A stretch of DNA of 27,549 nt. Origin: an uncultured Collinsella sp. (GTDB lineage Bacteria; Actinomycetota; Coriobacteriia; Coriobacteriales; Coriobacteriaceae). The notes under the pieces were generated by a model. The model saw nothing but the letters and a program-made list of their open reading frames with translations. It did no database searches and was not told the origin of the DNA. How positions within the stretch are numbered: position 1 is the stretch's first letter; each line of letters begins with the position of its first letter. The translations under genes were made by a program, and so were the position numbers. Below are positions 1-10,199 of the stretch, one piece after another. The stretch spans positions 1-27,549 of the forward strand of contig UQLD01000027.1 of assembly GCA_900541855.1 (NCBI GenBank), in the 5' to 3' direction.

Positions 1-51
1 GTCATCGCGCAAAGCCCCTTTGGCAGCACACGGTGCAGCTAAGTCACCGCA

Positions 52-142
52 GGCCGGGGCGGGAGGGGCCGAGTTTCCTCCTGAGCGACTCTGCTTGCAG
101 CCGGAGCGAAAGGGGGAAATCTCGGCCCCTCCCGCCCCGGCC
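52..142 (-). repeat. Long perfect inverted repeat (30-bp hairpin) just after carB
   Basis: Positions 52-73 are the exact reverse complement of 121-142 (22 bp). Allowing one bulged base at 120, pairing continues between 74-81 and 112-119 with one G-T wobble, giving about 30 bp in all. The 30-nt loop holds a small CTGC/GCAG hairpin. The repeat starts 12 bases after the carB stop on the minus strand. There is no T-run on the minus-strand exit side, so it is not a textbook intrinsic terminator. It could end or stabilise the carAB transcript, or be an inserted repeat. Confidence 0.85.
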
Positions 143-154
143 GGACAGGTCACA

Positions 155-3469
<3,315 letters not shown>

Positions 3470-3470
3470 G

Positions 3471-4910
3471 TTAGTTCTCCTCGGTCTCGGTCGCGGCGGT
3501 CTCGGCAAAGTTCCAGCCAGCCAGGCGGTCCTTCGCGGTGTCGATGTCCAGGTAGTTCTCCTCGCCGTCCATGAGTCGCGTAAAGGCGGTAAAGAGATAG
3601 TGGGCATCGGTGGGGCCAGGCGAGGCCTCGGGGTGATACTGGACCGAGAAGCACGGGGCGTCGAGCAGCTGGATGCCCTCGGCGGTGCCGTCGTTGAGGT
3701 TCACATGTGTTAGGCGAATGCGGCCAAAGCGCTCGTTCATCACGACCGGCGCGATTCCGCGGCGCACCCAGACGCGCAGATCTCCATCGGCCGCATGCCC
3801 GGTCTCGCCGCCGGAAAGCTCGGGGACAAGCTTGCCCAAGCTGGGGAACAGCAGGCCAAAGCCATGGTTTTGCGCGGTGATCTCCACACGGCGGCTTACC
3901 AGGTTCATAACCGGCTGGTTGCCACCGCGGTGACCGAACTTAAGCTTTTCCATCTGGGCGCCGCAGGCCAGGCTGATCATCTGGTGACCAAGACAAATAC
4001 CAAAGACCGGCACCTTGCCGATCAGCTGCTGCACCTGCTCGTAGGTCTCCACCACGGCGTCGGGGTCGCCGGGGCCATTGGACAAAAAGACGCCGTCGGG
4101 ATTCATGTCGAGCACCTCACTCGCGGGCGTGTCCCACGGCACGACGGTAAGGTCGCAGCCGGCGCGGACCAGCCCCTCCAGAATGCCGCGCTTCACACCG
4201 CAGTCGTAGGCGACCACTTTGTGACGGGCAGGAGCGGCAGCCGAAAGCGCAAAGTCATGCGTGGCAGGCAGGTCGGCAGCCACAAACTCATGAGGCGCGG
4301 GGCAACTTACGGTCTTGACCAGGTTCTCGCCTACCAGCGTGGGCGCTGCGGCCAGACGCTCGGCAAGCTCGTCGACGTCGAAGATCTCGGTCGAGATAAT
4401 GCCCATCTTGGAACCATTGTCGCGCAGATGGCGCACCAGAGCGCGGGTGTCGACGCCCTCGATAGCGACGATGCCATGGGCGCGCAGATACTCCGGCACG
4501 CTGACGGCCGAGCGCCAGTTAGAAGGCGTGGTGCACATGTCGCGAACGATCATGCCGCGCATAGCCGGAGCGCTCGCAGGGCGCACGGCGTCGCCGGGGA
4601 AGGCCGACTGGACGTCGGTCTCGTCGATACCGTAGTTGCCGATCTGCGGATAGGTCATGGTTACGATTTGGCCGGCATAACTCGGGTCGGTCATGACCTC
4701 AAAGTAGCCCTCGAGTGAGGTGTTGAAGCAGACTTCGCCGGTCGCGGTGCCCTCGGCGCCGCATGCACGTCCATAAAAAATGGTCCCATCCTCAAGATAC
4801 AGAATGCAGGGACCGCAGGTGCCCTTGCTGGTTTTGGCCAGCATACGCTGGCAAAGCTCGCTGGGCGCGAAGGTGCGGGCGGCAGCGCCCGCGGTATGGT
4901 TGTTCGCCAT
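3471..4910 (-). CDS. carA: Carbamoyl-phosphate synthase small (glutaminase) subunit
   Basis: This 479-residue subunit hydrolyses glutamine and channels ammonia to CarB. The class I amidotransferase triad is visible: Cys306 in GICLGHQ, and His426 and Glu428 in YHPEASPGP. The N-terminal CPSase_sm domain is recognised by LYLEDGTIFYGRA and SYAGQIVTMTYPQIGNYG. It is clearly longer than E. coli CarA (382). There is an ~20-30 residue N-terminal extension, a C-terminal tail after the triad, and about 35 extra residues between QNHGF (347-351) and THVNLNDGT (401-409). The ATG at 4910 is preceded by AAGGAG at 4915-4920. That site is the foot of a PyrR-type RNA hairpin, so expression is probably repressed by uridine nucleotides at translation. 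The gene is followed directly by carB. Confidence 0.97.
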   Translation of the reverse strand: MANNHTAGAAARTFAPSELCQRMLAKTSKGTCGPCILYLEDGTIFYGRACGAEGTATGEVCFNTSLEGYFEVMTDPSYAGQIVTMTYPQIGNYGIDETDVQSAFPGDAVRPASAPAMRGMIVRDMCTTPSNWRSAVSVPEYLRAHGIVAIEGVDTRALVRHLRDNGSKMGIISTEIFDVDELAERLAAAPTLVGENLVKTVSCPAPHEFVAADLPATHDFALSAAAPARHKVVAYDCGVKRGILEGLVRAGCDLTVVPWDTPASEVLDMNPDGVFLSNGPGDPDAVVETYEQVQQLIGKVPVFGICLGHQMISLACGAQMEKLKFGHRGGNQPVMNLVSRRVEITAQNHGFGLLFPSLGKLVPELSGGETGHAADGDLRVWVRRGIAPVVMNERFGRIRLTHVNLNDGTAEGIQLLDAPCFSVQYHPEASPGPTDAHYLFTAFTRLMDGEENYLDIDTAKDRLAGWNFAETAATETEEN

Positions 4911-4914
4911 AATT

Positions 4915-4947
4915 CTCCTTCCCGGTCTCACAGGACCGGCTTAAAGG
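4915..4947 (-). promoter_or_regulatory. Candidate PyrR-binding RNA loop overlapping the carA Shine-Dalgarno site
   Basis: Read on the minus strand, the leader contains GGTCCTGTGAGACC (4937-4924). The known PyrR recognition sequence is ARUCCNGNGAGGYU, a stem closed by the hexaloop CNGNGA. Here the loop is CUGUGA and the stem is CCGGTC/GACCGG (4939-4934 with 4927-4922). Below it lies a purine-containing 5' bulge (UAAG) and then CCTT (4947-4944), which can pair with AAGG (4920-4917) of the SD. The bulged hairpin thus matches the known PyrR loop in both sequence and shape. The location on the SD resembles the translational repression described for mycobacterial pyr genes rather than Bacillus attenuation. 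Direct PyrR binding is inferred. Confidence 0.75.
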
Positions 4948-5070
4948 TGTGTAGTTAGGCCTCGCGGTATTGTAACCGCAAGCATGCCTCATGGCGTTAA
5001 TTTCATCGAAATGTTTACGAAATGATAATTATGACTTTCTATGCATAATGATTTCTCTGGGACGGGGATT

Positions 5071-5111
5071 AAAAAATCATCCCGCGGGGCTTATGGCTCA
5101 CGCGGGATGAT
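5071..5111 (-). terminator. Intrinsic terminator after the 5118-6083 gene
   Basis: ATCATCCCGCG at 5076-5086 pairs perfectly with 5101-5111 (11 bp, 14-nt loop). On the minus strand the stem is followed by a run of T (5076-5071). It separates the ABC transporter operon from carAB. Confidence 0.88.
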
Positions 5112-5117
5112 GGCGTC

Positions 5118-6083
5118 TTACTTTTTCTTGTCCTGTTCCAGCAGTTCGGACGGTGTGCGATCGGGCTTGCCGCCGCGGAAAATCTCGCGGCCATGCAGAC
5201 GATGCTCCAGGTCACGCTCGGCCTTTTCCTCGTCAATCTTGGTCTGGCTCACCACCGGATCCTCAATCAACGACGACACCGAGTTCACCTGCTTCTGAAT
5301 GCGCTCGGCGATGGTGTCATCCATACTCACGATGCGCATCTTCCAGTCGATACTCGTGGCGTTGGATGAGCTCTTGGTCCACACGAACGTCAAAATGGCG
5401 CTCTGGTGGCCCCGCGCGGGGAACATGCCAAAGAAGGAATCGTGCTGAATGTTGCTATCCTCGTCGATATAGGCGTGAACGTTATACACCACGCGGTCGA
5501 TCTTATCGTTGAGCAACGCGTTGGTCGCAAGCGCCGCGGCCTGAATCTGCCCGTTGGACAGCAGCTCGAGCTCGTTGGCAGACGATGTGTCCAACACCGT
5601 CACCTCGACCGTGCCCGTGCGTTCATCGGCTTCATCGACGGTGAAGTCGAGCGGGAACTGCGTAAAGCCGTTGCCCCATTCAAGTCCACCCTTGAACGCG
5701 GTCGAAACGGTATCGACCGAAACGCTCTCGGACAGGTTGGCGGTGTTCAGACGACGCATCACGCCGTAGCCAATCTGCATGCCCACGATCAGCACCAAAA
5801 TACCGATGACCACGGCCATCGCGGTCTTCGTAATGGTATGGCTCACCTGCGAGCCCGAAGGATCGTCCTCGGACAGCGGGTCGATATGTTTTGCCTGGCT
5901 CGCGCGGTCCTCGCTGCGCAGCTGCGCTAGCGCCGCTTTGTCACCGCGCTTGGCCGCAGCCTCCTTCTCACGCATGCGCTCGGTACGCTTTTTGGCGAGC
6001 GTGGGATCCAAGACGCCGGATGCATCGATTTCGGAGAATAACTCCGTCACTTCTTCCGGAGTCAAAGGGTTCTTGTCAGCCAT
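5118..6083 (-). CDS. Single-pass membrane protein of unknown function
   Basis: This is a 321-residue protein that I cannot assign to a family. The first ~85 residues are highly charged and probably cytoplasmic (KKRTERMREKEAAAKRGDK). One hydrophobic segment follows at about 87-108 (TAMAVVIGILVLIVGMQIGYGV). The remaining ~200 residues probably lie outside the membrane and look like a mixed alpha/beta domain, with a charged C-terminal tail. There is no signal-peptidase or lipobox motif. The ATG at 6083 has AGGAAG a few bases upstream. It begins 19 bases after the stop of the ABC transporter, so the two are probably co-transcribed, and a strong terminator follows. A role alongside the transporter is only a guess from position. 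Confidence 0.85.
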   Translation of the reverse strand: MADKNPLTPEEVTELFSEIDASGVLDPTLAKKRTERMREKEAAAKRGDKAALAQLRSEDRASQAKHIDPLSEDDPSGSQVSHTITKTAMAVVIGILVLIVGMQIGYGVMRRLNTANLSESVSVDTVSTAFKGGLEWGNGFTQFPLDFTVDEADERTGTVEVTVLDTSSANELELLSNGQIQAAALATNALLNDKIDRVVYNVHAYIDEDSNIQHDSFFGMFPARGHQSAILTFVWTKSSSNATSIDWKMRIVSMDDTIAERIQKQVNSVSSLIEDPVVSQTKIDEEKAERDLEHRLHGREIFRGGKPDRTPSELLEQDKKK

Positions 6084-6102
6084 AAACTTCCTGTCATATC
6101 AA

Positions 6103-7875
6103 TCAGTCGAGCTCGTGCGCACGCGCACCTTCGAACTGCATTCGATAGTAACGGGCATAGGTGCCGCCACGGGCGAGAAGCTCCTCGTGCGTGCCACGCT
6201 CCACAACGCGACCATGCTCAACGGTCGCAATCTCATCGGCATGCTTAATGGTCGAAAGACGGTGGGCGATAATAATCGTGGTGCGGCCGCGTGCCAGCTC
6301 TTCGAGTGACTCCTGCACCGCCTCCTCGCTCTCGTTATCCAAAGCACTCGTCGCCTCGTCCAAAATCAGGATCTTGGGGTTCTTGAGAAACACGCGCGCG
6401 ATGGCAACGCGCTGCTTCTGTCCGCCCGAAAGACGGCTGCCGCGCTCGCCCACCACGGTGTCGTAGCCCTGCGGAAGCGACTCGATAAAGGCATCGATGT
6501 TGGCGCGACGGGCGGCCTCGGCGATCTCTTCTGCCGTGGCGCCCGGCTTGCCGTAGGCGATGTTCTCGCCAATCGTACCGTCAAATAGATAGACATCCTG
6601 CTGCACCAGGCCGATGGCGCGGCGCAGGCTCTGCTGCGTCACATCGCGCACGTCCTGGCCGTCGATGCTAATGGATCCGGCAGCCACGTCATAAAAGCGC
6701 GGCAGCAGCGAACAGGTCGTGGACTTGCCACCGCCCGAAGGGCCAACCAGCGCGATGGTCTGCCCGGGCTTGATGGACAGATTCATATGGTCGATAACGG
6801 GACGCTCGTCGGCATAGCCCTCGCCCAGCTCGACATCCTCGTAGTTAAAGCACACGTCGTGATACTCCACGGCGCCGGCAGTCACCTGCAGATCCGTAGC
6901 GCCCGGCTTGTCCTGGATATCCGGCGCGGTCGAGAGCACCTCGTCCATACGTTTAAAGCCGGCGATAGCCTTCTGATACGTTTCGGCCGAATTGACGAGC
7001 GTCTCGAGCGGCGTGCAGAACAGCGAAATATAGAGTGCAAAGGTCGCCATATCGACCGCCTGCAGCTGTCCCTGGGCGACCAGCCAGCCGCCCAGCAGCA
7101 CCACGATCACATAGAGCACACCCGAGAGCAGGCCATACGTCGCGGTATAGACGCCCATGGCGTGATACATGTTCTCCTTGGACGAAAGGTAGCGATCGTT
7201 AGAGGCACGGAACTTGGCGCGCTCGGTCTCCTCGTTGGCAAAGCTCTTGACTACGCGCATGCCCGCAAGCGAATCCTGCAGCTGCGCATTGATGCCGCTG
7301 ATCTTTTTGCGGTTGTCGCTAAAAACCTCGCGCATACGCATGTTCTGCCAAAACATGATGACCGCAAAAGCCGCCGTCACCACGGCCATGGCGAGCGCCA
7401 GCACCGGGGCGATGGTAAAGAGGATCGCAAACGAGCCAATAATCTCGATGCCGCAGATGATGATCCACTCGGGCACGTGGTGCGCCGCCTCGCAGATATC
7501 GAACAGATCGTTGACCACGCGGCTCATCATGTCGCCCGAACTGTTGCGGTCGAAGTACGCAAAGCTAAAGCGCTCGTACTGGTCAAACAGGTCCTCGCGC
7601 ATCTTGGACTCCATGCGCGCACCCATCACGTGGCCCCAGTAGCTCACAAAGTAGCGGCAGGCGCAGCGAACGGCATACATCAGCACCAGCCCCACCGCGA
7701 TCATACCGAGCGCCTGCATAATGGCAGCCTGGCCCTGGGTAAACAGCCCACCGGTCAAATTGCGCAGAATAATAGGAAACGCAAGGTCAATGGCAGCAAG
7801 CACCAGAGCGCAAACAGTATCAGCAACAAAAAGCCCCATCTGGGGCTTGTAATACGAAAGAAACCTCTTCAGCAT
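6103..7875 (-). CDS. ABC transporter, fused permease and ATPase (exporter-type half-transporter)
   Basis: From the ATG at 7875 this is a 590-residue half-transporter that should act as a dimer in the membrane to export a lipid, drug or peptide. The substrate cannot be read from sequence. The N-terminal half has about six membrane segments. The C-terminal ATPase has Walker A GPSGGGKST, a Q-loop (VQQDVYLFDGTI), signature LSGGQ, Walker B ILILDEATSALD and H-loop AHRLST. MLKRFLSYYKP is a typical family start, with AAGG five bases upstream. An in-frame ATG at 7974, with a stronger AGAGGAGG site, would add 33 basic residues. Part of that extension is encoded by an inverted repeat, so it may be regulatory sequence instead. 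It is followed by the unknown membrane protein at 5118-6083. Confidence 0.93.
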   Translation of the reverse strand: MLKRFLSYYKPQMGLFVADTVCALVLAAIDLAFPIILRNLTGGLFTQGQAAIMQALGMIAVGLVLMYAVRCACRYFVSYWGHVMGARMESKMREDLFDQYERFSFAYFDRNSSGDMMSRVVNDLFDICEAAHHVPEWIIICGIEIIGSFAILFTIAPVLALAMAVVTAAFAVIMFWQNMRMREVFSDNRKKISGINAQLQDSLAGMRVVKSFANEETERAKFRASNDRYLSSKENMYHAMGVYTATYGLLSGVLYVIVVLLGGWLVAQGQLQAVDMATFALYISLFCTPLETLVNSAETYQKAIAGFKRMDEVLSTAPDIQDKPGATDLQVTAGAVEYHDVCFNYEDVELGEGYADERPVIDHMNLSIKPGQTIALVGPSGGGKSTTCSLLPRFYDVAAGSISIDGQDVRDVTQQSLRRAIGLVQQDVYLFDGTIGENIAYGKPGATAEEIAEAARRANIDAFIESLPQGYDTVVGERGSRLSGGQKQRVAIARVFLKNPKILILDEATSALDNESEEAVQESLEELARGRTTIIIAHRLSTIKHADEIATVEHGRVVERGTHEELLARGGTYARYYRMQFEGARAHELD

Positions 7876-7884
7876 AATCACCTT

Positions 7885-7906
7885 ACGCGGTTTTACCAAA
7901 CCGCGT
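7885..7906 (-). repeat. 9-bp hairpin just upstream of the ABC transporter start
   Basis: ACGCGGTTT (7885-7893) and AAACCGCGT (7898-7906) are exact inverted copies with a 4-base spacer (TACC on the plus strand). On the minus strand the hairpin ends immediately before the AAGG of the family-type start at 7875. It could modulate access to that start, or simply reflect coding sequence if translation begins at 7974. Confidence 0.7.
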
Positions 7907-7922
7907 TTCGTCTCGACGCTGC

Positions 7923-8030
7923 AAGTGCTCCATTTGGACAATCTGGCCTTCAATCGTCGGTCGCGTATATCCATACGCTTCCCTCCTCTTTTAGGCCACC
8001 TTGTCTCAAATGGAGCACTTTCGCTGACTT
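7923..8030 (-). promoter_or_regulatory. Imperfect 25-27 bp inverted repeat enclosing a strong ribosome-binding site
   Basis: AAGTGCTCCATTTGGACAA at 7923-7941 is the near-exact reverse complement of TTGTCTCAAATGGAGCACTT at 8010-8029 (one extra base). Pairing resumes at TGGCCT/AGGCCA just inside. The ~55-base loop contains AGAGGAGG (minus strand, about 7982-7989) and an ATG at 7974 in frame with the ABC transporter. If transcribed, the stem would present this start in a loop. As DNA, the arms could be operator half-sites. Which of these applies is unknown. Confidence 0.7.
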
Positions 8031-8040
8031 ACACAAACCT

Positions 8041-8056
8041 GCGGGATCATCCCCGC
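8041..8056 (-). terminator. Weak hairpin after the Nudix gene
   Basis: GCGGG (8041-8045) pairs with CCCGC (8052-8056) just beyond the Nudix stop at 8060. On the minus strand only a short T-rich stretch follows (AGGTTTGTG), so termination here is likely partial at best. Confidence 0.35.
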
Positions 8057-8059
8057 TCG

Positions 8060-8755
8060 TTAAAGCTCGGCCCCGCCTAGTCGGTGCGCGATGCTGTCGC
8101 AGGCAAGCGCGCCTACGACGGTCTTGGCGTCTTCGATCTTGCCGTCGAGCACGGCATCGATCAGCTCGTGCAGCGGCACCAGGTCCACGTTGACAAACTC
8201 GTCATCATCGGGGTTGGGCGCATCAAACTCGAGCTTGGTAGCCAAGTAGATGTGGATGATCTCATCGCAAAAACCGCAGGACGTGACAATCGACGTCAAA
8301 AAGCGAATACGACCGGCCCTAAAGCCCGTCTCCTCGTGCAGTTCGCGTTTGGCGCAATCGAGCGGGTCCTCGCCTGGATCGAGCTTGCCGGCGGGAATCT
8401 CGACCGTCACGCGGTCGATGGCGGTGCGGTACTGACGCACCAGTACGATCTTGCCGCTCTCGGTCAGTGCCACAACGGCCGCCGCACCCGGATGGCGAAC
8501 GATATCGCGGGCGCTGCGGTGACCGTTGGGCAGCTCAACCTCAAGACGGTGGACGTCGAGGATCTTGCCCTTCCAGGCGCATTCCTCCGAAAGAATCTTC
8601 TCGTGCAGCTCGGCATCGTGCGGGTCGTCATCGCCCAGCACCAGCGCCGGCTCGTCAGAGACCTCGCCACCAGGCTCGCCCTCGGCGTGCCCATACATGC
8701 GGCTGTCCTCTTCGACGATCTGCGCGTCCACGAGCTCTTCGTTCTTCTCGTCCAT
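8060..8755 (-). CDS. Nudix hydrolase, ADP-ribose pyrophosphatase type
   Basis: This cytoplasmic hydrolase of 231 residues most resembles the ADP-sugar (ADP-ribose) branch of the Nudix family. The full Nudix box is present at about 123-145 (GKLDPGEDPLDCAKRELHEETGF), preceded by VTVEIPAGKL, which is typical of ADP-ribose pyrophosphatases. It recycles ADP-ribose or related NDP-sugars to AMP and sugar phosphate; the exact substrate is not certain. The first ~50 residues are an acidic extension not needed for the fold. The ATG at 8755 is preferred over the one at 8764 because AGAGGA then sits nine bases upstream, whereas it directly abuts the earlier ATG. The gene starts 21 bases after the purD stop, so they are probably in one transcript. 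Confidence 0.93.
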   Translation of the reverse strand: MDEKNEELVDAQIVEEDSRMYGHAEGEPGGEVSDEPALVLGDDDPHDAELHEKILSEECAWKGKILDVHRLEVELPNGHRSARDIVRHPGAAAVVALTESGKIVLVRQYRTAIDRVTVEIPAGKLDPGEDPLDCAKRELHEETGFRAGRIRFLTSIVTSCGFCDEIIHIYLATKLEFDAPNPDDDEFVNVDLVPLHELIDAVLDGKIEDAKTVVGALACDSIAHRLGGAEL

Positions 8756-8776
8756 CCGTCTCATTCCTCTCGGACT

Positions 8777-10081
8777 TTAGGCATCCCAGGCGTCGCGGCC
8801 GCGCAGCGCGCGCAGGCCGATGTCGTGACGCAGGGTCTTGCCCTCAAAATCAATCTTCTCGCAGGCCTCGTAGGCAAGGTTGCGAGCGTTCTCGAACGTG
8901 TCGCCCAGAGCGGTCACGGCAAGCACGCGGCCACCATTGGTCACGAGCTGGCCGTCCACCACGGCAGTGCCCGCGTGGTACACGGTCACGTTCTCCATGG
9001 CCTCGGCATCGGCGATACCGGTGATGACCTTGCCCTTCTCGTAGCTGCCGGGGTAGCCCGCGCTCGTCAGGACAACGGCCACGGCCCACTCGTCACGCCA
9101 GTCGAGCTCAATCTGATCAAGCTCGCAGTTGGCGCAGGCGAGCATGACCTCGACCAGGTCGTTCTTAAGGCGCGGCAGCACGACCTGCGTCTCGGGGTCG
9201 CCAAAGCGGGCATTGAACTCCAGCACCTTGGGGCCGGCAGGCGTGAGCATAAAGCCGCCGTACAGGCAGCCGCGGTAGTCGATACCCTCGGCAGCGAGCT
9301 CGGCCACGGTCTGCTCCATGACCTTCACCATGGTGGCGTGCTCCTCGTCAGTCACGATGGGCACCGGGCTGTAGACGCCCATGCCGCCGGTGTTGGGGCC
9401 CTTGTCGCCCTCGAGCGCGCGCTTGTGGTCCTGCGAGGTGGCCATGGGGCGCACGGTCTTGCCGTCGGTAAAGGCCAGCAGCGAGCACTCGGGGCCGGTC
9501 AGCATCTCCTCGATAACCACGGTGTTGCCGGCATCGCCAAAGGTGCCGCCAAAGCACTCGCGCACGGCCTCCTCGGCCTGCTCAAGTTCGGTCGCCACGA
9601 TAACGCCCTTGCCCGCGGCAAGGCCGTCGGCCTTCACGACCAGCGGGGCGCCCTGCTCGCGCACGTAGGCGAGAGCCGAAGCCTCGTCGGTAAACGAACC
9701 ATAGGCTGCCGTCGGAATGCCCGCACGCTCCATGAGCTGCTTGGAGAACAGCTTGGAGCCCTCCATCTGGGCGCCCTCGGCACCCGGGCCAAAGCAGGAA
9801 ATACCCGCCGCGCGTACGGCGTCGGCCACGCCCGCCACGAGCGGAGCCTCGGGGCCAATTACCACGAGTCCGCATCCGTGACTCTGCGCAAACGCCGCCA
9901 CGGCCGCAGGATCGCAGTCGTCGAGAACAACGTTCTCGCCGCAGCTCGCGGTGCCGCCGTTACCCGGCGCGATGTAGAGCTTGCCGGCGCGCGGTGATGC
10001 TGCGAGCTTAGCTGCCAAAGCATGCTCACGGCCGCCGCTGCCCAACAACAGGATGTCGATGGTTTGAGTGTCCGCCTTCAA
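8777..10081 (-). CDS. purD: Phosphoribosylamine-glycine ligase (GAR synthetase)
   Basis: This enzyme joins glycine to 5-phosphoribosylamine with ATP, the second step of purine synthesis. At 434 residues it matches the family (E. coli 429). It opens with ILLLGSGGREHALA and YIAPGNGGT, followed by the ATP-grasp region (PLVVKADGLAAGKGVIV) and the signature RFGDPETQV. The start is a TTG at 10081: GAGGAGG lies about five bases upstream, and the family N-terminus begins right there. A longer ATG-initiated frame to 10249 runs through a hairpin and into purA, so I reject it. It lies downstream of purA on the same strand, separated by a hairpin at 10136-10177, and is followed closely by the Nudix gene. 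Confidence 0.96.
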   Translation of the reverse strand: MKADTQTIDILLLGSGGREHALAAKLAASPRAGKLYIAPGNGGTASCGENVVLDDCDPAAVAAFAQSHGCGLVVIGPEAPLVAGVADAVRAAGISCFGPGAEGAQMEGSKLFSKQLMERAGIPTAAYGSFTDEASALAYVREQGAPLVVKADGLAAGKGVIVATELEQAEEAVRECFGGTFGDAGNTVVIEEMLTGPECSLLAFTDGKTVRPMATSQDHKRALEGDKGPNTGGMGVYSPVPIVTDEEHATMVKVMEQTVAELAAEGIDYRGCLYGGFMLTPAGPKVLEFNARFGDPETQVVLPRLKNDLVEVMLACANCELDQIELDWRDEWAVAVVLTSAGYPGSYEKGKVITGIADAEAMENVTVYHAGTAVVDGQLVTNGGRVLAVTALGDTFENARNLAYEACEKIDFEGKTLRHDIGLRALRGRDAWDA

Positions 10082-10135
10082 GGGTGCCTCCTCTATGGAT
10101 GAACGGCCCGCTCCGCGCGAGCCCTTTGCAAGCAA

Positions 10136-10177
10136 ATATACCCCTCGGCCGCCCGTCCGGGCTGCAAAGGGGTATAT
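10136..10177 (-). terminator. Inverted repeat between purA and purD, possible terminator or attenuator
   Basis: ATATACCCCT (10136-10145) is the exact reverse complement of 10168-10177. Inside it GCCCG (10151-10155) pairs with CGGGC (10158-10162). The T-run on the minus-strand exit is poor (ATATTTGCTTGC). It sits 23 bases after the purA stop and 55 bases before the purD TTG, so it may reduce read-through or regulate purD. Confidence 0.5.
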
Positions 10178-10199
10178 CGCAATAACCAAATAGTCCCGA

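Noticed and set aside
10082..10199. Purine-type riboswitch ahead of purD
   Set aside because: The gap holds only the nested hairpin; none of the conserved junction sequences of a purine riboswitch could be seen.
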